From an uncultured Flavobacteriaceae bacterium (lineage in GTDB: Bacteria > Bacteroidota > Bacteroidia > Flavobacteriales > Flavobacteriaceae), in NCBI GenBank assembly GCA_947504035.1, contig CANNGA010000018.1:1-64000 (forward strand): DNA of 64,000 nucleotides. The letters run 5' to 3'. The position numbers were made by a program, and so were the translations under genes. Positions 25,108 through 34,331 of the stretch are shown here, in pieces. The notes below the pieces were generated by a model. The model was given only the letters and a program-made list of their open reading frames with translations, did no database searches and was not told the origin of the DNA. Position 1 is the stretch's first letter. Each line of letters begins with the position of its first letter.

Positions 25108-26513
25108 TGAATTTAGAAAAAACGGAATCTATAACGCTAGAAGTAGCGCTGCAACAGGCTATAAGTCCAGAAATAGCACATCATTTTCTTATTATACCTA
25201 AGGCGATTTCTGAAACGACTCATACTTATTATATAGACGAGGAAAAGGAGACTGAATTAGATAGTATAGCTGAAGAGTTAGAGTTGCTTTTTAATAAAAG
25301 AATCGTATTTGAAAAAAAAGCCTCATCAGTAGTACGAACGGCTTTATCTATGTACTATAGAAGACATAATGATGCGCCAAGGCAAGTTCATTATGAAAAC
25401 GATTTTTTAGAAAACTTAATTTTTGAAGCCAAAGATATTAATGCTAGTGATATTCATATCGAAATATACGAAGATGATGTTAGAGTGCGGTTAAGAATTG
25501 ATGGCCAGCTTATAGAAAAGAATAACATAAAAAAAGACAATTATTTAGAATTAATTAATCAAATAAAAATTAAATCTAATCTAGATATTACAGAAAAAAG
25601 GTTGCCTCAAGATGGACGAATCGAATATGATGATTTCGATATAAGGGTTTCTATCTTACCAACCCACCATGGTGAAAAAGTAGTCATGCGTATTCTTGGG
25701 AGAGATGCTTCTCATTTAGATATTTACCAGTTAGGTCTAGAAGACGAAGCATTATACTTGTATTTAGAAGCGGTTAAAAAAACCAATGGTATTATTCTTA
25801 TTAGTGGTCCTACTGGATCCGGTAAGACCACAACACTATATGGAACGTTAAAACATTTAAATAATATTAATACCAATATTGTTACTGTAGAAGATCCCAT
25901 AGAATACACGTTAAAAGGGATTAATCAGGTTCAACTAAAAGAAAATATTGGACTCACATTTACGGCAGCATTGCGTTCTTTTTTACGTCAAGACCCAGAT
26001 ATTATTATGCTTGGAGAAATAAGGGATGCGCAGACAGCTCAAATGGCCATTAGAGCATCATTAACAGGGCATTTAGTGCTTTCAACCATTCATACAAATT
26101 CAGCTATTGGTACGATTTCTAGATTAGTAGATATGGGCGTGCCTTCATTTCTTATTGCAGAAACTATAAACATATCTGTAGCGCAGCGTCTTGTGAGAAC
26201 CTTATGTTCACATTGTAAAAAAGAAGTAGATTTTAATACCAAAGATTTGCCCATAGCTTTTAAACCTTCTAAAGAAGTCTTAAAGCATTTTGTACCTGTA
26301 GGTTGCGATGCATGTTATTATACGGGGTATAAAGGAAGACGCGCGATCTATGAAATTTTACCCATAACGCTAGAAGTTACAGAGGCAATAAAAACAAATA
26401 CATTGGAACACTCCGATATTATGAAAAATAAAAAATTATCAGATAAAGCATTTGCTTTGTTGTGTGAAGGAAAAACATCTTTAGATGAAATTTATGGAAT
26501 ACTCATCAACTAA
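25107..26513 (+). CDS. gspE: Assembly ATPase GspE/PilB
   Basis: A 468-residue protein. The N-terminal domain (1-100) is short. Walker A GPTGSGKTTTLYG is near residues 232-244, the Asp box precedes VEDPIEY, Walker B IIMLGEIRD is near 297-305, and the His box LTGHLVLSTIHTN follows. A tetracysteine zinc motif is present (CSHC about 366, CDAC about 399). It powers pseudopilus extension by hydrolysing ATP at the inner face. The motif set matches GspE/PilB rather than the retraction ATPase PilT, of which no copy is seen here. Confidence 0.93.
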   Translation: MNLEKTESITLEVALQQAISPEIAHHFLIIPKAISETTHTYYIDEEKETELDSIAEELELLFNKRIVFEKKASSVVRTALSMYYRRHNDAPRQVHYENDFLENLIFEAKDINASDIHIEIYEDDVRVRLRIDGQLIEKNNIKKDNYLELINQIKIKSNLDITEKRLPQDGRIEYDDFDIRVSILPTHHGEKVVMRILGRDASHLDIYQLGLEDEALYLYLEAVKKTNGIILISGPTGSGKTTTLYGTLKHLNNINTNIVTVEDPIEYTLKGINQVQLKENIGLTFTAALRSFLRQDPDIIMLGEIRDAQTAQMAIRASLTGHLVLSTIHTNSAIGTISRLVDMGVPSFLIAETINISVAQRLVRTLCSHCKKEVDFNTKDLPIAFKPSKEVLKHFVPVGCDACYYTGYKGRRAIYEILPITLEVTEAIKTNTLEHSDIMKNKKLSDKAFALLCEGKTSLDEIYGILIN

Positions 26514-26517
26514 GAAT

Positions 26518-28455
26518 ATGATACGTAAAATAATAACGGTACTATTATTATGTGTTGCTTCTAAGGGAGTGGCGCAAATAGATATCAATAATTTTGAAGA
26601 AGAATTAGACCAATTGGCCGTAAGTAAAAAAGGCTTAAAAGAGAATATTAGAATAGATCTAAGTGGTTTAACATTATACGACTTTATTAATACTCTAGCC
26701 GAAGAACATCAGCTTAATGTAAGTGTTGATTCTAGATTGAACCAACTTGTTACAAGCAACTTTTTTGATGTAACGGTTAAAGACGTATTTCTATTTTTAA
26801 TTAAAAAGCACAATTTAAAGGTGGACGTATCTAATAACATTCTCATGTTTGATAAAAAACCAGAAGCAATTATTATAGAAAAGCCTAAACCTTTAAAAAA
26901 AATAGATGTATCCTATAATGCGCAGAATAAGTTTTTATCATTAAAATTAAAGAATGATTCATTGCCTCGCGTATCTCAAGCCATAACAGATGCTTCGGGT
27001 AAAAACATCATTTTAGCACCTAATATTAAAGATCAAAAGGTGTCTGCATATATTTTAAATAGACCTATTGACCAGGTGTTAGAGATGATGGCAAAGTCGA
27101 ATAACTTGGTTTTGATTAAAGACGAAAATGATAATTATTTTTTAGAAAAAGATTTAGAGTCTATAGAAAACCAAAATGCCAAAGCAAAATCTCAAAATAC
27201 GAGAACACGACGCGCTTATTCTGGCGCTGTTAAAAAGGATAAAACGCAACAATTCACAGAAGGTTTAAATATAGAGGTTGATTCACATGGTTATTTAGAA
27301 ATAAGTGCTTTTGAGGTTGATGCCAATACATTAATTACGAAAGCAGCTGAAAAATTAGGAGTTAATTTTTTTATGTACAATACTCCAGATGGGGTAACAA
27401 CAACTTTGGTTGCAAATGGTATTGGTTTTGATGATTTATTAAGTCATTTATTTAAGGGAACAAACTATACTTACAAAAAAGTAGACAATTTATATCTTAT
27501 AGGGGGGCATGAAACAGAAGGCTTAAGAACAACAGAGTTGATTCAGTTAGAAAACAGAACCATAGAAACGGTACTACAGTCTTTGCCATCATCATTAACG
27601 CAATCTGTTGAGGTAAAGGAGTTTATAGAGCTTAATGGATTTGTCGTTACGGGGTCTAAAGCTCATATACAGGAATTTAAAGATTATATCTACGAAATAG
27701 ATCGAGTAGTTCCAGTAATTCAAATAGAAGTGTTGATCGTACAATATCAAAAATCCTATAATATTCAAACAGGGTTACAAGCGGGAATAGATAATGAAAA
27801 TAGACCTCCAACATCGGGTGTCTTATTCCCTTCACCAGAAGTGAATTTAAACGCGAATTCTGTAAATAGTTTAATAGATGCTTTTAATGGTTTGGGATTC
27901 ATTAATTTAGGGAAGGTTACCGAGCAATTCTATTTAAATTTAAGTGCTTTAGAAAATAATTCACTCATAAAACTGTCTTCTACACCAAAATTAGTTACAC
28001 TTAATGGACATGAAGCTTCATCTAGTATTGGAGAAACAAATTACTATTTTGAGCAGAATAATAGACTGATTAATTCGGGCATTGGAAACGATATTTTACA
28101 ATCGGGTGTATGGAAACCTACAGAAGCGAATTTAGGTATAAGCATACGACCATTTGTGTCTAAAGATGAAAATGTAACTTTAACTATTTCGGTAGAAAAA
28201 AGTGCATTCTTGGGTAGGGCAGGAGAAAATGCACCTCCTGGAAAAACCACTCAAAAATTTGAATCGATGATTAGCGTTCGAAATAATGAAATGATATTAT
28301 TAGGCGGACTTGATGAAGTGGAAAACGAGAATTCGGGAACAGGTACTCCTTTACTTTCTAGACTACCTATTATTAAATGGTTTTTTAGTGGGCGAACTAA
28401 ACGAAAAGAAAAATCGAAACTACATATATTTATAAAACCAACGGTAACCTATTAA
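26518..28455 (+). CDS. Secretin GspD/PilQ
   Basis: A 645-residue protein from ATG 26518, 4 bases after gspE. An in-frame start 33 bases upstream is inside gspE and would bury the signal peptide. Signal peptide residues 1-20 (cut after GVAQ). Two or three N domains, including STN/N-type sections near residues 40-100 and 135-185. Then the secretin core (VEVKEFIELNGFVVTGSKAHIQEF, SSTPKLVTLNGHEASSSIGE, ISVRNNEMILLGGL). It forms the outer-membrane gate of the system. No lipobox or pilotin-binding S domain is evident. Confidence 0.9.
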   Translation: MIRKIITVLLLCVASKGVAQIDINNFEEELDQLAVSKKGLKENIRIDLSGLTLYDFINTLAEEHQLNVSVDSRLNQLVTSNFFDVTVKDVFLFLIKKHNLKVDVSNNILMFDKKPEAIIIEKPKPLKKIDVSYNAQNKFLSLKLKNDSLPRVSQAITDASGKNIILAPNIKDQKVSAYILNRPIDQVLEMMAKSNNLVLIKDENDNYFLEKDLESIENQNAKAKSQNTRTRRAYSGAVKKDKTQQFTEGLNIEVDSHGYLEISAFEVDANTLITKAAEKLGVNFFMYNTPDGVTTTLVANGIGFDDLLSHLFKGTNYTYKKVDNLYLIGGHETEGLRTTELIQLENRTIETVLQSLPSSLTQSVEVKEFIELNGFVVTGSKAHIQEFKDYIYEIDRVVPVIQIEVLIVQYQKSYNIQTGLQAGIDNENRPPTSGVLFPSPEVNLNANSVNSLIDAFNGLGFINLGKVTEQFYLNLSALENNSLIKLSSTPKLVTLNGHEASSSIGETNYYFEQNNRLINSGIGNDILQSGVWKPTEANLGISIRPFVSKDENVTLTISVEKSAFLGRAGENAPPGKTTQKFESMISVRNNEMILLGGLDEVENENSGTGTPLLSRLPIIKWFFSGRTKRKEKSKLHIFIKPTVTY

Positions 28456-29637
28456 ATGGTAAAACACATAAAAAAACTATATAATCATTTTTGTAGATAT
28501 TATGTGCTGTCTTTAAGCACTAAAGGCGATCGTACAAGCTATCATTTAGCGGTGGTTTTATTTCGAGAAAATGAATTTTTAATTGAAGAACAATGGAGTA
28601 CAGTTATTTTAGAAGAGCTCATAGAGTACGCCACTAAAGAGTACCCTTTAATTGTACATATAGAGGGAGATAATATTATTAATAAATCTGTAGAGAACAG
28701 GGCAGGGTATAGAAAAAACTTAATATTTAAAGCGGCTATAGACGATTTTTACTTTTATGAATATAAGCAAGATGATGTTGTATATGTGTCTGTCGCAAGA
28801 AAAGCGTTTATAGACACACATCTAAAGCGATTAGGAGATTTAAATACATACATCGTAAATGTAAGTTATGGCCCTTTTGTAATGGCTAATCTATTATTCG
28901 CACTAAAAGGTACAGCTAAAATAGCATCTTCTAATTATTGTTTAGATGTTGAAAAATCTAAAATTATAGCTTTTAAAAAACATGAAGAGTCAGCTGTAAA
29001 TTATACCATTAATGATGATAATTTTAGTCAAAAAGAAGTGCCTTTAGTAGCGGCATTTTTTAATTACAAGTTACCGATTGAAGCTATAGAATTTGATACT
29101 GATTTTCTACGTACGAATCGAGAAGAATTTAAGTTTAAACGGTGGTTTAAAATAGCGGGAATAAGTGCATTGGTGTTTCTGTTATTAAGTATTGTGACGA
29201 GTAACGTATTGTTAGATGTTTATCTTAATGCTTTGTCTAAAAAAGAAACGACTTATCTTATGTTTCAACAAACATCAGCAAAAGTGAAAGCTTTAAAAGA
29301 AGAAAAAGCTTTAAAAGAAAAGATTTTGAAAACAAGTGGCATGGTGAGTCACAATTTTATTGCTAGGTATATGGTAGATATAGGAAATTCTATACCTCAA
29401 GGTATTGCTTTAAAAGCCATAGATGTCAATCCTTTATTGAAAAAAATTAAACCCAAAACTAGTGTAGGTTTTACTTTTAATACGATTAAAGTTAGAGGAA
29501 CAACCCACAGAGATGGTGTTTTTAACGCTTGGATTAAAAATATAAAAACGTTGTCATGGGTAAGACACATCGAAATTATAGCCTACGACCAAGAATATAA
29601 AAGTATGAATACATTTGAAATAGAAATATACATTTAA
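28456..29637 (+). CDS. GspL / PilM-PilN-like assembly protein
   Basis: A 393-residue protein. Residues 1-225 form a cytoplasmic domain with the actin-like/GspL position and length. A transmembrane helix lies at about 232-252 (FKIAGISALVFLLLSIVTSNVLLDVY), followed by a coiled coil (about 258-300) and a small C-terminal domain of ferredoxin-like pattern (KVRGTTHRDGVFNAWIKNIKTLSWVRHIEII). This order corresponds to PilM joined to PilN, as in GspL. It would connect the ATPase to the periplasmic parts. The similarity to either family is weak by eye. Confidence 0.7.
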   Translation: MVKHIKKLYNHFCRYYVLSLSTKGDRTSYHLAVVLFRENEFLIEEQWSTVILEELIEYATKEYPLIVHIEGDNIINKSVENRAGYRKNLIFKAAIDDFYFYEYKQDDVVYVSVARKAFIDTHLKRLGDLNTYIVNVSYGPFVMANLLFALKGTAKIASSNYCLDVEKSKIIAFKKHEESAVNYTINDDNFSQKEVPLVAAFFNYKLPIEAIEFDTDFLRTNREEFKFKRWFKIAGISALVFLLLSIVTSNVLLDVYLNALSKKETTYLMFQQTSAKVKALKEEKALKEKILKTSGMVSHNFIARYMVDIGNSIPQGIALKAIDVNPLLKKIKPKTSVGFTFNTIKVRGTTHRDGVFNAWIKNIKTLSWVRHIEIIAYDQEYKSMNTFEIEIYI

Positions 29638-30165
29638 GTGTTAGATAATTTAACATATAAGAAAAAGTTTTTTGCAGTATTAATAGGTTTTGTATTGCTC
29701 TTTTTAGCATGTTACAAAAAGACCTATAAGCATATGTTTGCGGCGAAGAAACAGCTTAACCAAGTCTCACAAAAATTGAATATCGTAGATAATTCTCATG
29801 TAGAATTGGCAAGTCTAAACCAAGAGATAAAAGGTATAAATAACGCAATAGGAGGGCAAACTAAAGTACCAGAAGATGTGGCGCAGGAACTGTTAGATTT
29901 TATATCGAAAACAGCATTGAATATAGACATTGTAGCAATAGAAGATGTACATATAGCGACCAGTGACGAATTTTTGGTATATACAAACCAAGTTACGCTA
30001 CAAGGTGATTATGAAATCCTTTTAAAATTATTGTATCGAATTGAGTTAAAGTTTAAAAACTCGAGGATTATGAATTCTCAATTTTATACTAAAAAAAATT
30101 ACAGAACAAATAAGAATATATTATACCTAAAAATAATTTTGCAGAATTATGAGAAATCTAAATAG
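29638..30165 (+). CDS. PilO/GspM-like inner-membrane protein
   Basis: A 175-residue protein starting with GTG directly after the previous stop. One membrane helix (residues about 11-26), a coiled coil (about 35-75), then a small alpha-beta domain (DIVAIEDVHIATSDEFLVYTNQVTLQGDYEILLKLLYRIELKF). This is the PilO/GspM architecture, and its place right after the PilN-like gene supports the call. It overlaps the next gene by 17 bases. Confidence 0.7.
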   Translation: MLDNLTYKKKFFAVLIGFVLLFLACYKKTYKHMFAAKKQLNQVSQKLNIVDNSHVELASLNQEIKGINNAIGGQTKVPEDVAQELLDFISKTALNIDIVAIEDVHIATSDEFLVYTNQVTLQGDYEILLKLLYRIELKFKNSRIMNSQFYTKKNYRTNKNILYLKIILQNYEKSK

Positions 30166-31114
30166 AATAGTAGTATTAATGTTTCTAACACTATTATTGA
30201 CTTGTGACGATATTTTAGAAGAAGACATTAGAAACGTTACAGTTGAAACTTTTGCCCCTGTAAATAATGCCATAATAGAAGGTAATGTTGTACAATTTTC
30301 ATGGAACCGTATTGATGGTGCAGATAATTACAGGTTACAAATATTGACTAGCGATCAGCGTATTGTACTAGATTCATTAGTACCAGCATTAACTATTGAT
30401 ATTCCTTTAGAAGAGGGCGAATATCAATGGCGATTAAGAGCAGAAAATTTTGCGTATACATCGCCTTATGCTTTTCCTACGAATTTTACACTTTCAGCGT
30501 CTCAGGATCTTAGTAATCAGATGGTTATTTTAAGAAGCCCAGAGGATAATGTTTACAGGAATGTTCCAATTACAACATTTAGTTGGAATGCTATTTCTAC
30601 AGCTAATGATTATAGTTTTGAGCTGGTTAGAAGAAATGACTCGGGAGAATCTGTAATTTTTGGTCCAGAGACACTAACAGATATTAGTATTAATGTAGAG
30701 GACGCTATCGTGGATGAAGATGCGGAATATATATGGCGTGTTATGGCTTTTAATAGAACATCAAATACAAATACAGAGATTACTGAATATTCTTTTTTTA
30801 TTGATACCGAAATACCTAACCTCCCTGTGTTAATAGCTCCAGAAGATATGGTATCTATACAGCAGTCTGTGCAAACCTTCGAGTGGAGTAATAGTGAAGA
30901 TACAGGTAATGTGATGTCTCCAGTAACACTTATTTTTGAGATCTCTAAAGATTCTAATTTTGAAGTATTAGAGGAGACATTAATGACAACGAGCGAGTCT
31001 GTTGAGTATGAGTTTACAGAGGAGGGAACTTATTATTGGCGAGTGCGTGTAAGAGATGCAGCCGGTAACGAAAATGGGAATAGCGTTAGTCGAACTTTAA
31101 ATATTATAAATTAG
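30149..31114 (+). CDS. Lipoprotein with three fibronectin-III-like domains
   Basis: A 321-residue protein. The signal peptide ends LLTC, giving an acylated Cys at residue 19. Three repeats of about 95 residues follow, each with the hallmark sequence of FN3-like folds near its end (YQWRLRAENFAY, YIWRVMAFNRTS, YYWRVRVRDAAG). A lipoprotein inside this operon, just before a PilP-like gene, could be a pilotin or surface part of the machine. Its domains suggest extended contacts rather than enzyme activity. It overlaps both neighbours by 17 bases and 1 base. Confidence 0.72.
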   Translation: MRNLNRIVVLMFLTLLLTCDDILEEDIRNVTVETFAPVNNAIIEGNVVQFSWNRIDGADNYRLQILTSDQRIVLDSLVPALTIDIPLEEGEYQWRLRAENFAYTSPYAFPTNFTLSASQDLSNQMVILRSPEDNVYRNVPITTFSWNAISTANDYSFELVRRNDSGESVIFGPETLTDISINVEDAIVDEDAEYIWRVMAFNRTSNTNTEITEYSFFIDTEIPNLPVLIAPEDMVSIQQSVQTFEWSNSEDTGNVMSPVTLIFEISKDSNFEVLEETLMTTSESVEYEFTEEGTYYWRVRVRDAAGNENGNSVSRTLNIIN

Positions 31115-31602
31115 TGAACAAACGATATTTAAATGGATTATTGTTAGCATTTCTATTACTTATATGGGGAGGTGTCATCTATAAGTTTTTCGGTAAGGCA
31201 AAACACAATACGGCAGTAAATACAGTGTCTAATGTTGTTGCTCATCATAAACCTAAGTATACAGCTAATAGAGATACATTCAAGCTTGATATTAAAAATA
31301 AAAATCCATTTAAGACCTCGAGGTATTATGTGGAAACAAATAAAAATACGCCTCAGAAAAGTAAAAAGAGTGTAAAAAAGACAACAGCATTACCTATAAA
31401 GTGGCCTTCAATTACCTATCATGGTTTTGTAAAAAGTCCCAATAAATCTAAAATGTTGATTTTAGTAAAGGTAGATCAAAAGGTATACAGAAAAAGAGAA
31501 AAGGATGTTGTAAAAGATATAAAATTAGAAAAAGCATACAGCGATTCCTTGGTTGTATCCTTTCAAAAGAAGACTAAAACCGTAAAGAAGTACCATGAAT
31601 AA
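31114..31602 (+). CDS. PilP/GspC-like periplasmic connector
   Basis: A 162-residue protein with a GTG start sharing a base with the previous stop. One membrane helix (about residues 6-26), a Lys-rich linker, then a short beta domain (KWPSITYHGFVKSPNKSKMLILVKVDQKVYRKREKDVVKDIKLEKAYSDSLVVSF). The NPF motif followed by YxGFV and the conserved pattern of strands match the homology region of PilP and GspC, which binds the secretin. The resemblance is moderate but the position supports it. Confidence 0.65.
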   Translation: MNKRYLNGLLLAFLLLIWGGVIYKFFGKAKHNTAVNTVSNVVAHHKPKYTANRDTFKLDIKNKNPFKTSRYYVETNKNTPQKSKKSVKKTTALPIKWPSITYHGFVKSPNKSKMLILVKVDQKVYRKREKDVVKDIKLEKAYSDSLVVSFQKKTKTVKKYHE

Positions 31603-32104
31603 ATTCAATAAATTAACCATAGTAAATGCTGTAATAGTAGTATTACTCGTTACATATATCGTATTTCAAACGTTACAACCTAAACCTCAAACGACAGTAT
31701 ATGTAGATACTATTAAGTTATTCAATGGGTTTAATATGACAGCAGATATAAAGCGTATCGAAGAAGCGAAAATAAAAGCTAAAGTAAAAGTATTAGAAGA
31801 CTTGTATAAAACGTTCAATGCGTTATCTGATAAAGAAAAACAGTTGGATGTAAATAAAAATTTACAACAGCAAATAGCTTACAAGAGCAAAGATTTGCAA
31901 GAACTACAAGATGCACTAGTACAAAATTTGAATAAAAATGTATGGGGACGGCTAAATAGACATCTCAAGACTTATGCAGAAGCAAAAAAGTTGACGCTTA
32001 TTTTAGGTAAAACAAACACCGGTAATGTCATGTATGCCAAAGATGCCATAGATATTACAGATGCTGTTCTAGAGTATGCGAATAAAGTATATGAAGGCGA
32101 ATAA
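31595..32104 (+). CDS. OmpH/Skp-like membrane-anchored protein
   Basis: A 169-residue protein. An N-terminal hydrophobic segment (residues 8-24) is followed by VYVDTIKLFNGFNMT, then a long helical hairpin region, and the end LTLILGKTNTGNVMYAKDAIDITDAVLEYANKVY. That beginning and end are typical of OmpH/Skp chaperones, which hold unfolded outer-membrane proteins. As the last gene of the locus (8-base overlap with the PilP-like gene) it may help the secretin or a substrate cross the periplasm. That role is inference. Confidence 0.75.
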   Translation: MNKFNKLTIVNAVIVVLLVTYIVFQTLQPKPQTTVYVDTIKLFNGFNMTADIKRIEEAKIKAKVKVLEDLYKTFNALSDKEKQLDVNKNLQQQIAYKSKDLQELQDALVQNLNKNVWGRLNRHLKTYAEAKKLTLILGKTNTGNVMYAKDAIDITDAVLEYANKVYEGE

Positions 32105-32134
32105 TGTAAAAGAAAAAATAGATTTCCATTAATA

Positions 32135-32177
32135 AACTAAGGTTTATCCTTAGTTGTAATTGAGGGGCTTTTTTTAA
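32135..32177 (+). terminator. Likely terminator of the secretion/pilus operon
   Basis: AACTAAGG (32135-32142), loop TTTAT, CCTTAGTT (32148-32155). A T-run follows after GAGGGGC, somewhat far from the stem. It is the only hairpin between the OmpH-like gene and the next gene. Confidence 0.5.
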
Positions 32178-32205
32178 TTTTACAACCTAAAGCTAAATAC
32201 AATAT

Positions 32206-32790
32206 ATGAATTATAAAAGGGGAGGAGTTATAATAGCAGTAGCTATACTTGTTATAATTATATTTTTATTTTACAAAAAGCGAGATGTCCCTCAATATAA
32301 AGTCTATGAATCTCCAAACGGCAATTGGAAGTCTTTAACAGTACGCAAGTATATCAATGATATTAATTATACGGCAACAGAAGTCCCTTTACAATATTAT
32401 TTATTGAAAAATAATACCAATGCTCCAGAAAAAGTAGCACTTTTAGCTAAAGAATTAGAACGTGAAAGAATTGTAGAAGTAGAATTTCAACATACTAATG
32501 GCGTAGATCTTTTACTTGACACATACACGAATCGCAGCTATGAAGCCTCTGTTAAATACATGGCATTTGGTATAGAGAAAGATTTTTCTGTGGTAACATC
32601 ATCTAATGACACCATAGCCTGTTCGGGAGTTAATTTCGAACGCAATTTTAAATTAGCCCCTTTTAAACGTATTCTATTATATTTTAATGGCATCGCGCCA
32701 GAAGATAAAATAAAACTTTTGTATGAAGATCGTTTATTTGGTAACGGTATAATGAAATTTAATTTTGGAACAGCGCCACTTAAATTATAG
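32206..32790 (+). CDS. Membrane-anchored protein, unknown function
   Basis: A 194-residue protein with an N-terminal membrane anchor (about residues 7-23) and a soluble part with no recognised motif. The stop codon lies inside the 3' end of the IS1380 fragment on the other strand (11-base overlap), so its natural C-terminus may have been altered by the insertion. It is separated from the secretion/pilus operon by about 100 bases and a hairpin, so it may not belong to it. Confidence 0.55.
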   Translation: MNYKRGGVIIAVAILVIIIFLFYKKRDVPQYKVYESPNGNWKSLTVRKYINDINYTATEVPLQYYLLKNNTNAPEKVALLAKELERERIVEVEFQHTNGVDLLLDTYTNRSYEASVKYMAFGIEKDFSVVTSSNDTIACSGVNFERNFKLAPFKRILLYFNGIAPEDKIKLLYEDRLFGNGIMKFNFGTAPLKL

Positions 32791-33388
32791 ACATTCTCGA
32801 TAATGTTTCATGTTGTAGGATACCTGCATGGCTATTGCCATTTCTATTCTCAACATATACAATATTGTTTCCTATAATGCCAACTCCTGGACAATAACCA
32901 TATTGCTTTAAATAAGTATTGTTGCTGTCCGCTTTATTATTGAAAACATAGGTGTTGTCATAATCAAGAGTTAACGGAGCTTTGCCTAAACCTTGAACTT
33001 TCATTAATATTTTTATGTTCAGTGCATTGATATGCTCATGAATACTTAATTGATGATCCCGCTTACCTCTTGGAGTTTTTATTGTAGTTTTTGGTAACGA
33101 CAGTTCTTTAAACCTATCCAATATTCTATCTGGGCTCGGAATTTGTAAGTATGGTATTCCTTCTAAGAATTTTTTTAGATTAGTAGCTATATCTTCAATA
33201 CAATCGCCTCCACAGAAGTAAATAGACCAAAAGGCATATAAAATATCCTTCCAACTGTATTTACATTGATTAGGTAATTTAGGTAAATTTTGTTCTAGCA
33301 ATTCACCTATTCCTTGTTGCTCAAATTCTTCTAGAACAAAGTTTAAGCCGCCAAATGGATTTACATGAGTAGAATTGATTATTTTCAT
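32780..33388 (-). pseudogene. IS1380-family transposase, N-terminal fragment
   Basis: 202 residues, against about 420-450 in complete IS1380 transposases. The start (NPFGGLNFVLEEFEQQGIGELLEQ) and the region LTLDYDNTYVFNNK, with the first catalytic Asp, and GYCPGVGIIGNNIVYVENRNGNSHAG fit the family. Homology stops at the end of the frame, and the second half with the remaining catalytic residues is not present downstream. It should be inactive. Confidence 0.7.
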
Positions 33389-33432
33389 AGCTGTGTTTTA
33401 TCGCAACACCAATTTAGGTGAAAACACAAAAA

Positions 33433-33467
33433 ACCGCAAACCCAATTATAACAAAGGTTTGCGGTTA
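33433..33467. repeat. 11-bp inverted repeat beside the IS1380 fragment
   Basis: AACCGCAAACC (33433-33443) and GGTTTGCGGTT (33457-33467) are perfect complements around 13 bases. It may be a terminator or part of the old element end. Confidence 0.5.
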
Positions 33468-33500
33468 CATCTTACTATTAACATACGGATTTAAGGTTAT

Positions 33501-33577
33501 AACTAGTGCTGTACTGAGTAAGTGTACAGGGAAAGAATAAAAATAAAAAGCTTTTACAGCAATGTAAAGGCTTTTTG
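33501..33577 (+). repeat. RAYT-associated REP-like repeat, copy 1
   Basis: It begins ACTAGTG, continues GTACTGAGTAAGTGTACAGG and ends in the hairpin AAAGCTTTTAC-AGCAAT-GTAAAGGCTTT (33547-33574). It lies directly in front of the tyrosine transposase gene. Three related copies follow downstream of that gene. Confidence 0.75.
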
Positions 33578-33589
33578 TATTTTGGTATC

Positions 33590-34147
33590 ATGAGTAGGAA
33601 GTACAAGTTTCATAACAAAGGCGGTTTATATTTTGTGAGTTTTGCTACTATAAATTGGATAGATGTATTTACAAGAGAAGTCTATTTTAATATATTGGTA
33701 GAAAGTATAAACTACTGTAGAAAAGAAAAAGGTATGGAATTATACTGTTATTGCTTTATGCCAAGTCATGTACATTTAATCTTTAGGTCAAGCATAGAAG
33801 AGCCATCAAGTTTACTAAGAGATTTTAAAAGTTATACAGCAAAGAAAGTCATAGAGACTATAGAGAACAATGCACAAGAGAGTAGAAAAGAATATTTACT
33901 TTGGTTTTTTGAGCGTGCAGCCAAAAAGAAGAGTAATGGCTCTAAATACCAATTCTGGCAGCATCACAATAAACCCATTGAATTATGGAGTGAAAAGGTG
34001 ATTAAACAAAAGATAGATTATATTCATAACAATCCAGTAGTGAGTGGTTTTGTAACCAATCCAATAGATTGGAAATACTCAAGTGCAAGAAACTATCAAG
34101 AAGATAATACGATTTTGGATATTGATAGTGTTGGGTTTTTCGATTAA
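33590..34147 (+). CDS. REP-associated tyrosine transposase (RAYT, Y1 family)
   Basis: A 185-residue protein from ATG 33590. A TTG 15 bases upstream lies inside the REP-like repeat. The HUH motif is H60-V-H62 in MPSHVHLIF. The catalytic Tyr is probably Y144 in KIDYIHNNPV, both standard for Y1 single-strand transposases of the IS200/RAYT kind. RAYTs are single-copy genes flanked by the palindromic repeats they are thought to mobilise, and here repeats occur on both sides. The length is within the family range and the frame is intact. Confidence 0.88.
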   Translation: MSRKYKFHNKGGLYFVSFATINWIDVFTREVYFNILVESINYCRKEKGMELYCYCFMPSHVHLIFRSSIEEPSSLLRDFKSYTAKKVIETIENNAQESRKEYLLWFFERAAKKKSNGSKYQFWQHHNKPIELWSEKVIKQKIDYIHNNPVVSGFVTNPIDWKYSSARNYQEDNTILDIDSVGFFD

Positions 34148-34168
34148 ATTAAGAATAGGCTTTTCTTT

Positions 34169-34320
34169 TTATGAGTAAGCTAGACGTGCTTTAGTATCTC
34201 TAATCATGGCGTCAAGGGCAAAAAGTATATGCTTACGGTCTTCATCAGGGAATTTTTGAATGGTAAGTACTCTTTTAGATATATCTTCATCAATTAACAA
34301 TTCTGTTTTACCCCCGCTAG
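34169..34320 (-). pseudogene. C-terminal remnant of an XRE-type HTH regulator gene
   Basis: The minus strand reads GKTELLIDEDISKRVLTIQK, then FPDEDRKHILFALDAMIRDT and KARLAYS, to a stop at 34169-34171. The sequence resembles the C-terminal tail of small flavobacterial helix-turn-helix regulators. The DNA-binding half is missing; the frame runs into REP-like repeat copy 2. It was probably cut by the repeat or by recombination. Confidence 0.5.
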
Positions 34321-34331
34321 CACTAGTTTGT

